The notes under the pieces are model-generated. The model worked only from the letters and a program-made list of their open reading frames with translations, was not told where the DNA came from and did not search any database. Positions 35,500-44,848 of a DNA stretch of 64,000 bases are shown piece by piece (positions within the stretch are counted from its first letter, which is position 1; the number at the start of each line of letters is the position of its first letter). This DNA is from Lunularia cruciata (Eukaryota > Streptophyta > Marchantiopsida > Lunulariales > Lunulariaceae): positions 38,750,001-38,814,000 of the forward strand of contig OX419760.1 in assembly GCA_948567375.1 (NCBI GenBank), given 5' to 3'. The position numbers and the translations under genes were made by a program.

Positions 35500-35873
35500 T
35501 TAAAGATACCTGAATCTAATACTATTGAACCTACATGCGCTTTAAAGTATAATATTTTCTTTTTTACAAATCCGGGAGTTCTCCGATCGGTTCTGTTTAG
35601 AAAGGGATCCGTGGACTTTAAAATATCGGATTGTTATTTAGAAAATGGTAAAAATTGAGGTAATTTATATTCTAAAATATAAAGTCGTTGGGACTCACAC
35701 AGCTTTAAAACCTTACATTTAGAGTAATTGTTATGCTAGCATCTTCGATTCATTCAGATCAAGAAATTATGGATTGAGTTGCGCTATTGCTTCAATAGTC
35801 TACTCCTTCAAAACCCTTGCAGTTCATAACTCTATTTCAATACTTGAATTTGAAGTAAAAGCAATGGGAACTC

Positions 35874-35898
35874 GTGGAAGAGGAACTACCTCTTCCAC
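35874..35898. repeat. Perfect 10-bp hairpin, 5-base loop
   Basis: gtggaagagg at 35874-35883 pairs with 35889-35898; loop AACTA. Confidence 0.75.
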
Positions 35899-36421
35899 AA
35901 GAGGATGTGAAGGTTCTATTGTTGACTCGGATTCACCTCGTATTCTTTGGTTCAAGAAATTTAGCATAGTTGGTCTCTACAATAGCATGTAAATTTCTAT
36001 TGTTCTTAAGCCTAGCTACTCCATAGTGCTGTCCAAAACTTGAAATGAGGGACGACTTCATCATACTTTGAGGATAAAGCAACTATAACATAGAAAAATG
36101 AAAAGGGAACCAGTTAAAAAAATCCCACAAGATAGTGCTCACTGCTATGGTAACCTGAATTCTAGTGGTAATCTTTCTTCATCAAAAGTTTACAAGCTAT
36201 TTATCGAATTATTCAAGAACAATGACTTGCATCATTTAATTTAGGAGAATTTACAAAAGTGCCCCAAACAAGTTCATAAATTATAAAAGTATTCTATAAA
36301 TTTACAAAAATGCCCTTGGTTGGTGTTGGGTCGGGGGGGAGTGTGGGCATGCCGGGCTTTGGGGTTTCCGCGTGCAATTTGTCAGTTTTTAAGTCAATGT
36401 GCATGCTAGAAAGTGTTCGGC

Positions 36422-36597
36422 CAATGTTGCTATTTTCTAGTATAAAATTTATTGAAGATTGCTAGTCCCCATTCTTCTATTTTTCTCCCCAGTTTCTCGA
36501 TCCCTTTAGTCAATGTTGCTATTTTTTAGTATAAAATTATTGGAGATTGCTAGTCTCCATTATCCTATTTTCCTCCCAGTTTCTCGATCCCTTTACT
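36422..36597 (+). repeat. Tandem duplication, 89-bp period
   Basis: Units start with CAATGTTGCTATTTT at 36422 and 36511 and both run through 'agtttctcgatcccttta'. Confidence 0.85.
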
Positions 36598-36658
36598 CCA
36601 ATTCATTGTTGGTGAAAATTAATGACGAATCTGAGTAGATTATCTAATTTCCATCATG

Positions 36659-36871
36659 GTTACGTACATAAAGTAGAATGGCTTCTTCTAGGTAAAGAAG
36701 ATTCTATTCAAAATGAACTAATAGTTGCTTGGAGAAAAACACTAAAGTACCCTCTAGAGTATATAGTTACGTACATAAAGCAGAATGGCTTATTCTAGGT
36801 TAAGAAGATTCTATTCAAATTGAACTAATAGTTGCTTGGAGAAAAAAACTAAAATACCTCTAGAGTATATG
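36659..36871 (+). repeat. Tandem duplication, 107-bp period
   Basis: Units start with GTTACGTACATAAAG at 36659 and 36766 and both run through 'tgaactaatagttgcttgga'. Confidence 0.88.
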
Positions 36872-36905
36872 TCTCTTTTGACTTGTTTACTGTTCACGAC
36901 ATATG

Positions 36906-37064
36906 TTTATCGGGCGATGGTCGTGCATGTCGTTCAGACACAGGAGATAATCAGCTCACTTGATTGATTCCTGTTTGTTGCAAAATTTATCGGGAGATGG
37001 TTGTGCATGTCGTTCAGATTCAAAAGATAGCGAACTCACTTGACTGACTACTGTTGGAATGCAA
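36906..37064 (+). repeat. Tandem duplication, 80-bp period
   Basis: Units start with TTTATCGGG at 36906 and 36986 and share 'gtgcatgtcgttcaga' and 'ctcacttga'. Confidence 0.85.
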
Positions 37065-37300
37065 CAACAAAACAGAGATGATATTGAAGATTGTTGATTG
37101 ATCTATATGTGTTGGTGAAGATCACTCGAAAGTACCAAGTCGATACCACTTGTGGATCCAGCGGAACCCCCAAGGCCCAGCATTCCTCGCCTTCCTCCCC
37201 ACACAACGCCAAGGCCCGGCACGAACCATGGGAATTATTTTTTAACAATTTGTGCAAAGTACTTTTAAAATTTATAAACTTGAAGAGGTATTCTTATAAA

Positions 37301-39058
37301 TGTTTAAATTCTTTCTAAATTCTAAAATTTTAAATTTAAATTCTTATCTCATTTTATTGGTTGTCTCTCCCTTGTACGGCTTGATGGGTTCTTCCCATCC
37401 TTCGTGTTTTCAACGCAGTCGCCCTTTTCTCTTCATTCCTATAAATTTATCTATAATTTGTTCACTTCCACTTATGTATCCCCAATATAATGGAAATAAC
37501 CAATCTTATGTGAGTTGGACTCAAGTTGGAACTCAAGTTGGACTCAAGTGAATTATCTTATGTGAGTTGGACTCAAGTTAGTAGAACACACAAATACTAC
37601 AACCTTGATGCAGATTCAGTTCTGTCTCATAAAATTTCTTCCAAAATAGATTCTTCCTACGGAGTGTAAAATGCTACTTCGCATCTTTACTTTCCGCATC
37701 AACCTGAAATGTTATTCTACCGTCTTTCGATATTTCAATCACTACAAAGTGAGAAAGAAAACATGTACAGTTTCTGGATTCTGGATTTTCTCTGTCTGCT
37801 TAGACTGTTATCTTGAAGTTTGTAGCACCCGTTACAGGACTGTGTATGTGATGATTCGTACTGACCTAGTAAGTGTGCAGTGAGAGGTTGTGTCGACTAT
37901 GCGCATAATCGGAGTGTGAGACGCACTGCTATTGCAATTGTCAAAATTTGGATAACTGTCGCCGTGCGTATTCATGTGCGCACTCATATGCCTAAGCCTA
38001 ATCCTGAACAGGCAGATTCGAGGAAATATTACGGGCTCAGTTGCCACTGGTTACAATTTTAGCGGAAGTATTCGCAATTACAATCACAAGCATTCGCAAG
38101 TTTCTAGCCACTGTACGTCATTCAAGGAGGACTAGAGACTGCAGAGAGCTAATCTCTCAAGAGGGAACGCGAATCCGAATTTCTTTCTCTGTGACTGGAT
38201 ATCCGCGGGCTACCTAATCGACTCAATGGATTGGCCTGAATTTGATGGACAATACTTGACAGATAGCACCTGAGTTCAGACGTTCAAGTGTATTCTCATG
38301 CCTTAGACCGAGCATCGGTTAGAGAACTTATGCGGACCTACGTCAGGCGTGTGAGAAAATTCATTCCAAGGGATAACCAAACTGGAAGAACAAAAAGGTA
38401 TGTTGTAAACCATATTCGCAAGCAGAGACGTAAATGAACGACCAGGCTGAATTGGAAGGATGAGCAGAACATCAAGCGAGACGGATAACACGATAACCGG
38501 TTAAGAGAGGAGTCAGAGCATCATGTGTAGGAAGAGTCCTAGGTGAGGACGTGCATTAATAATGGGGTAGATAAAGAATGGCACCAGTTCCTATTATGCC
38601 CTGGGAAAACTATCCCAAAAGGAAAGGTGATGTATCAAAATTTGAGCTATATTGGTCTAAACCTCTGTTCCAACCGTGTATAATGATGCAGAAAACGAAC
38701 TCCAAGTTTCAAGAATTTCTAGTATAAATGTGTCTATCCTCTTACTCTAGATGCACCTCAAAGAATATCTGTGATGACCAGTTGTTGATGAATGTGTGAA
38801 CTGTCGATGTAAAGGCTTCCTTTCTACCGTTCAGCTTGTCACGCTTACTCCACATTTGAGTCCTCATGAAGGACTGATCTTCAGCTGCAATTAAGAGGGC
38901 TCAGGGTTGCAGCATTCCCCTCAGAGAAGCATTGTAGAATCTGGGCTTGACATAGTCGAATGACTGCGATACTGCTCGAGATTCACAGTCCACAGGTACA
39001 ATTTTGGCCGCATATTGACAAGTGATGGTTCTCCTCCTATCAGGGGTTACGATTCCCT
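37301..39058. other. Intergenic sequence left of the gene island
   Basis: No gene recognised. A nested short repeat at 37505-37580 (ttatgtgagttggactcaag) occurs twice 53 bp apart, with partial copies between. The last part is the 3' flank of the minus-strand AG-peptide gene. Confidence 0.4.
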
Positions 39059-39280
39059 TCACAAGTTCTTCACGGCCAGGAGGGACAACACCGTTACCAC
39101 TGCGGGGTAAATTAGGGATGGCAGCAGGCTACCAGGGCTGGCTGCCTCAGGCTCAGCTGGTGCCGGAGCAGGTGCGTCTGCTTGAGCATTCACGCCAGTG
39201 TTGACAAGGCTCACAGTGAAGAACACTGCCAAAAGTGCGACCATATAGACCTGGACGAAAGACTCCACCCTGAAAGCCAT
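39059..39280 (-). CDS. Arabinogalactan peptide (AG peptide), GPI-anchored
   Basis: 73 residues from ATG 39280 (context GAAA-ATG-G) to TGA 39059-39061. The open frame extends further upstream only through a TTG, so this ATG is the start. Residues 1-32 are a signal peptide ending GVNA. The mature core begins QADAPAPAPAEP, the Ala-Pro repeat whose prolines are hydroxylated and carry arabinogalactan. Residues from about 50 form a hydrophobic C-terminal GPI-attachment signal (SLIYPAVVTVLSLLAV). Length and layout are those of plant AG peptides, which act at the outer face of the plasma membrane and in the wall; specific role unknown. It is divergent to the related gene at 41139. Confidence 0.88.
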   Translation of the reverse strand: MAFRVESFVQVYMVALLAVFFTVSLVNTGVNAQADAPAPAPAEPEAASPGSLLPSLIYPAVVTVLSLLAVKNL

Positions 39281-39492
39281 TTTCCTCGAGTAACTCAGGA
39301 AACCTTTGCGAGACTTGCCTTGAAAGAACTCGGGACTTGAATCCGAATGTTCAGAAGTTGCTTTCGTCTCCAACTCTTGACAACTTCGCTGGAGAGAAAG
39401 TCTAGCAGTAAAGGGATGAAAGAAATCTATGAAAGATGAACGTCGGCCTGCGAGTCACGGAGTGTCTATAAGGTGGGTGAAACAAGACCCCG

Positions 39493-39499
39493 ATATATA
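39493..39499 (-). promoter_or_regulatory. TATA box of the minus-strand AG-peptide gene
   Basis: On the minus strand the sequence reads GTATATATCGG about 215 bp before the ATG. A transcript start some 30 bp further would leave a 5' leader of about 180 bases. Positional inference. Confidence 0.45.
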
Positions 39500-41138
39500 C
39501 AGCATCTTGAGAGGTGGAGCACAGAGCTGTTGCTGGCTCTGCAGTACCTTGCCAGTAGGATTTGCCGATGTCCTGCAAGTCCAGTTGTTCCATGTGCAAA
39601 AGTTACCGATGACGGCAAGGTACCACCGGCTAGTTCCTCCTGTCTTGTTCCCATTGGTGAGTGCCCTGTACTGGCAAAGGCCAGCTCGCCTCCTGGCCGG
39701 TGCTGCTGCCCGGCATAGCTGTTTGCTATGCGACATCGTCAACGGCAAGTAAACCTTGGAAGTCTCACAGCTATAGTAAGACTTCCGGCACACTAGTCGA
39801 GACATCACGCCAATATTTGGGCGACCCTGTCGTAGAATAGTATTGGGGACGGCTCCCCTCAAGTTTCATTCCAGAAGACTCTTGCCGCCAATATCCGAAC
39901 ATCCCAGTAGTCATGAAGTAATTCCGGCCATGAAGACGGCAACACGTGGCTTGATCTTCTTCATCGGAGCAAATGTTTCCGGAGTCACTTAAAATCTTCC
40001 GTCCGTCAGTCTTGCCATCAATTGGACATCAGTTTCGCTCAACGGCTCTTTCTTCACATCCACTCGTGACTCGTCAGGATCCCAACATTTGTGGGTCCTG
40101 CATCCCGCTTCTCACTCAGCGTTCCTCATGTTCCGGCCATCTACATACATCGAACGCGATGGCCCGCTGGTCGGGGGAAACGGATCCTGGGGAGCCGAGG
40201 AGTCATTGCCCAGTCGGTTTGGGTTGGTCATTGTTGGGTCGGTTTTAAGTTTTAACCGTGATTACCACATTCTCCTCAGGCGCTAACCGTAGGATAGTTA
40301 GAATATTCGCGATACCGTGAATGCAATACCATTACCTTCGGGTGATATCTGAGGATTTCTTCCCAGACTTGAACCGGGAAAGTTCTGGGATGAGTTTGAA
40401 CCAAAATCTGATCGGCATGGTTCTTACATAGACCAGAGGTGTCGAATCCGATGGAGATGATTACAGTATGCTGTTCATGGAGGAGGATGTTCCAGCAGTA
40501 CGACGAAGTTCACGCGTGCTGAGCTACGGTAACAAATATCAACACTTGGCAACGGCAGGAACGAGAAACTGAAGAGTTGTGATGACGAAGGAATTGAACT
40601 AGTCAAACAAGTCTCTCTACCCGGTTGCTCAGAACCTGCAGGCTAACTGTCTTCTTGCGGCGACCGAAAGTAAAAACATGTTGGGAAGTATACTTGGAGC
40701 TCCGTGCGACCGCGCGATTCGTGTATATCAGGGGATATTTGCTACTGTACTCGTAATTTGGAAAGAATATTACTTTCTGGGTACGGGCGACTTGGTCCGG
40801 TCCGCTGGAAAGCTGCGAGTGAAGCGCGTTCCTGTTCCACCATGTATGTAGTGTAGCACCGATCGTTCTAGGGCTACGCTCGCGCTTCACTTTGCAGCAG
40901 CTTATAACTCGGTCTGCAAGCACTTTCTCTCAGCATCGAACGTCGCGAGCTGACAGTCACCGCACTCCAGTACTATAACAAGTTCAAACGATCACCATCT
41001 TTAAGCGTCTGACGAAGAGGAGCATCTGTGTTCTGTTGTTTTAGTTTCCCTCATTCGCTGCATCATTGTTCTGGAATCCGGTCGAGAGAGTAACCAATAC
41101 ACTTTTACTTCACTTCAACGTTGACAGTATCTACCAAG
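39500..41138. other. Intergenic region between divergent AG-peptide genes
   Basis: The two AG-peptide genes point away from each other across about 1.86 kb, so this region should hold both promoters. Frames of up to 135 codons here (39429-39862, both strands) overlap each other and resemble no family. The 5' leader of the plus-strand gene is probably within the last 200 bases. Confidence 0.45.
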
Positions 41139-41495
41139 ATGGCCATGAGAATGGGAGCAACTCTTAAGAACGGTGTGGCATTGGTTCTGTGCATGCTTTT
41201 ATTCGTGAGCATGGAAAGCAGCGGTGTTCACGCCCAGACTCCTGATGCACCCGCTCCTAGTCCCGATATGGCAGAAAGCGGAGCTGAAGCAATTCCACGG
41301 AGTCTTATTCTTCCCGCAGTTATGGTAATTGTGTCTATGTTGTTCCTGAGCATGGGAAGCAGCGTTGTCGATGCGCAGGTGGAAGCACCCGCCCCTAGTC
41401 CCGATGCCCCAGAAAATGGAGCTGGAGCGATGCTGCCCACACTTTTGGTTCCAGCTGTTATGGTCATCATGTCGTACTTCGCTGGTTTGTTCTAG
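41139..41495 (+). CDS. Tandemly duplicated arabinogalactan peptide (two AG-peptide units in one frame)
   Basis: 118 residues from ATG 41139 (context CAAG-ATG-G); the frame upstream opens only at a TTG. Residues 1-32 are a signal peptide ending GVHA. Core 1 is QTPDAPAPSPDM; a hydrophobic stretch (about 55-72) is followed by a second signal-cleavage-like site, VVDA, at 79; core 2 is QVEAPAPSPDAP. The C-terminal 18 residues are a hydrophobic GPI-type tail. Bases 41202-41342 and 41343-41483 are the same 141-bp (47-codon) unit, duplicated in frame. The middle hydrophobic stretch therefore joins the GPI-signal part of unit 1 to the late signal-peptide part of unit 2. Family AG peptides have one core of about 10-13 residues. 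The protein may be cleaved at VVDA, span the membrane, or be anchored only at the end; the sequence does not decide. Confidence 0.85.
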   Translation: MAMRMGATLKNGVALVLCMLLFVSMESSGVHAQTPDAPAPSPDMAESGAEAIPRSLILPAVMVIVSMLFLSMGSSVVDAQVEAPAPSPDAPENGAGAMLPTLLVPAVMVIMSYFAGLF

Positions 41496-41836
41496 GCCAA
41501 TACAGAGAATGGCAGTACTATCTGAACACATATTCAATTTGTACACAGCTTTGACCTAAATTAGATTGTGTTGGGGGAGCCATTGTTCCCCTCTTTACAA
41601 AACGGGTAGACGAGTCGAGACGAGAAGGAGAGGAGAGGAGTTTCAACGCTACTTCACGGCAGGTCGCTAATCTGACTCCACCAAACGCATTCTTCAAGAG
41701 GCCGACTGGTCTCGAAGGAGAAGAAATAAAAGTCAAGCGATATAAGAGGTGGCTCGGCCCGAAAAGAAATTCAGTGAGCGCCGATGTCGAATTCTGCGAA
41801 CATCAGCTATTGTCTTCAAACATTTGTTATCGTGTC

Positions 41837-41842
41837 AATAAA
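41837..41842 (+). terminator. Poly(A) signal AATAAA, duplicated AG-peptide gene
   Basis: AATAAA about 340 bases past the stop codon; another AATAAA at 41725-41730 is also possible. Plant signals are loose, so this is tentative. Confidence 0.35.
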
Positions 41843-44800
41843 ACAATTCTCGTAGAACAAAGTTCAGTTCAGGCCTTTTCCTCCTGACAGTTTTTGTTAA
41901 AGGGGATGTATGATCTTGTCGATGCTTTATGTGCTGTAAGAAAGCATTTGAACAGTAACAGTCTGGCCGTGAGGTGCAGTCGTAAGTAGGTAGGTTGCGT
42001 CGCTGCGCATATAATTCATGGACCATTATGGTTCTGTCCACGTTGGAGATCATTAAATGGTTCGTCATGTGTTGTGATATTGGACTCTTTACAACAATGG
42101 AAAGTTTGGAAGGTACCTACGATGACCAGTCAAAGGCAAGAAGTAGTTGTTTGGCCAAGCCAAGCCCCATATCTGAATTCTCGATTACTAAACACTCTGG
42201 TAAGATCTGAGCGGATTGTCAATCTAACAATTACAGGAAATGTGAAAGTCTGGCTATTATCAGAGATTGTGGATGATTGACAACTTCGAGTAGAATTGTG
42301 CCTTTTGCTGACGTATCCACGTATTTCTTGCGAATATTACTACTGCATATTGACTCCGAGAAGAAATCCCGGGCTCTGTCTGTATATTCTATATTGTGTT
42401 AAGTGAAGCCTGGACATACTTCCCCTAAGTTAGTAACATAACCTCAGAACTACGGAGAGGTTTCGGATTTAGCAGTCATCTAAGTCACTTCGATGGAAGA
42501 AGCTCTTCGTAGTTATATGCGTGGGTTTGTTTCTGCATCATAATGCTTAAAACTCCTGCGCTTGATTTATTGAATAATTCTCCATTAAGCTAAGCTGGAT
42601 CACGAGAAGATTAAGATCCTGCTTCCAATCACGAAGCTGATGTTTCTAACAAGTTCTCATTCCACTTTCAACCTGCCACGTTGAAAATGAAAGTTGAGTG
42701 TCATGTATTACTTCACCCTCGAAAATTTATCCAAATATGACAGGTACAACCCATGCCTTGGCCGTCTCTTTGCAACTACTTTTCATTCATTATGTAAGTG
42801 TGGTTATCAGTCATCAGTTTCGTTGTTTGGACTACAATATGTGAAGAAGTAATCACACAAAGTAGAACGTGGTTTGATCCACAAAATGTAGTTAAAGCCC
42901 ACATGGGTATCGGAGTTACATGCAATATGACCCAGATAGTCACTACTCCACACCAGCAACATCCATTACTCACGTCAGACGACAGGTGTTGTTTATGAGA
43001 AATGACAGATACTTGCAATGATCTGCAATGTGAAGTTTTTATTTCAGAACTTCGACAACGAATTGGCTTTGTGACCTATCCATTAAGTTCTCTTCAGAAA
43101 GAAGAAACTCTACATGTAGGTGCAATCTCGAGAATCACTTCTGCACCTAGAGCAGTATCCAAGTTATCCGTTTTCCACAGCCGAGAAGATGAATGTTGTA
43201 TGAGGATTCCACTTGACTGATATTCTTCAAAGGAGATTTCTGCTATGTTAAGATTTTATATCTCATCTTAGACAATTGTGTGACATTGCCATACCAATTC
43301 CATGAAGTAGCGCGGAAGCAGGACAAAGTGGACATTTGTAGGTATTTTTCCACAAGTTTGTAGACATTCATTGGAAGTAGATAAGCTTGTAATTTGATAG
43401 CAATTGAAACCATCCATGTTGCCCTCGATTGATGAGCAAATGTTGATAGGGTTTAACCTGTAACAAATCACCAAGCATTGGAAAAGAAACTTCATCCATT
43501 TATCCGTGTCCACCACTTGAGAAAAGGCGTCTTGAGAGACAAGTGGACTCAATAGAAGTGTAGAAACCAAATTAGAAGAAAGACTAACAATTCTGATATA
43601 AGTTACGATTTGATATCCATCCACAATGCACAAGATACTACATAGGTTAGTAATACTTGTCACCATACAATCGACTGCTAGCCCCAGATAATGTGTACTA
43701 CCCAACTCTCCGACAAATGACTGAGGAAAAATAGTTATTCTTGTCCATGAAGAGTTTAGGTGGTAACTGAAGCGAGAGAGAACAAAAAAGTACTTTGAGC
43801 TTTGTGTCAGCTAATAAGATATGCCCACAATTGCTAAACGAGTCCAGTTTGTGCAAGACGAGTAGAGCTTGTCGTTTGGACCAATTGTAGATCTTTAGAT
43901 TGGAAAAGCTTGATATGCAAGGATACGTATCTCAAACCGAATGGATGTAACTAAAACTCGATAGACGTAAAAGCTGAAAAACACTCAACTGAATAACGTC
44001 AACTATAAAATCTTAAAAAAGAAGGAAAACGTTAACATAGCTCGAACATTCTCCTATGCATTTCTATGTGTGAGGATTAGAGAACTAGATATTGAGAGCA
44101 ACTTAAACAGGAAATAGCTAATTCTTCTCAAACATTGTATTCTGTACCTGAAATTATGTGAACATTCACGTCCGTATCCATCACAACATGCCTCATTTTA
44201 TGACTTGCTTTTGGAATATAAGAAGGATCAAACCAAGAAAATTAGGGGAAAAGTCGCACTTTCTTAGCTGAATTTAACATACATAAAACGGTAGATCATA
44301 TTCACAACATTCCGAGTCTTTACGACTCCTTATGACCTGCTAGAATTGGCAACCCGAAACATGTACTACACTTCTATACACTACCTGACTTCGCCATCAA
44401 CCCAAGTACTAATTTTCTCAAAATATTAGACTACATTTTGATGTGAACCCCGGAAGGATTCAACCACCTAAACCTTCATTCCTTCGCTTCATTTTCTATC
44501 TAGTGGTCTCTTAGTGGTACATCTAATGTTGTGGGGAACAGACGATGAGAGTACTATTTGCTGGTTGACTTTGGTAAAGTCGATGAATATCAGATTCCCG
44601 TCTGGAAAAACCCGTTTGATTTCATTGATACCGGAAAGTTCGGGATCTAGGCCGAGGTTGCGGAAGATACCCGAATTGATGCTTTTCGATCGAACGTTGG
44701 CACTCCGATTTGTGTCTCACTGTGAGGACAGGATATCCCCTGCTTAGCAGCAAACGAGATACTGGAAAGAGAGTGCATGGACTAACCTCTCCTCCTGTGA

Positions 44801-44848
44801 GGACATGTTGTTGCAGTAGTCGTCTTGGTGGGAGCGAGCAACGGAGGA
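41843..44848. other. Intergenic sequence, no recognised gene
   Basis: The longest frame is 43268-43705 on the minus strand (145 codons from a TTG), with no recognisable domain, signal or repeat. The last few hundred bases should contain the promoter and 5' leader of the gene at 44849; an in-frame stop lies at 44798-44800. Confidence 0.4.

Larger units (their letters stand above)
35064..36249. other. Noncoding stretch with two more hairpins
   Basis: No gene recognised. It contains the inverted repeats listed at 35465-35499 and 35874-35898. Confidence 0.4.
36250..37300. mobile_element. Inverted-repeat-bounded unit, possible TIR or foldback element
   Basis: The left end (about 36250-36385) and the reverse complement of the right end (about 37140-37300) align with substitutions: 'aagttcataaattataaaagta' blocks, then 'catgccgggctttggggtttccg' against 'aatgctgggccttgggggttccg'. 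The interior consists almost wholly of three tandem duplications of different period. No transposase frame. Two inverted pieces of one LTR would be another explanation, since the minus strand near 37150 reads 'agtggtatcgac', slightly like a copia primer site. Confidence 0.45.

Noticed and set aside
39429-39862. Overlapping frames of 62-135 codons on both strands
   Set aside because: They overlap each other in several frames, start at non-ATG codons, match no family, and sit in the promoter and leader region of the AG-peptide gene.
44825-44848. Upstream start for the plastid protein gene
   Set aside because: The codon at 44825 is TTG; the first ATG after the in-frame stop at 44798 is at 44849.
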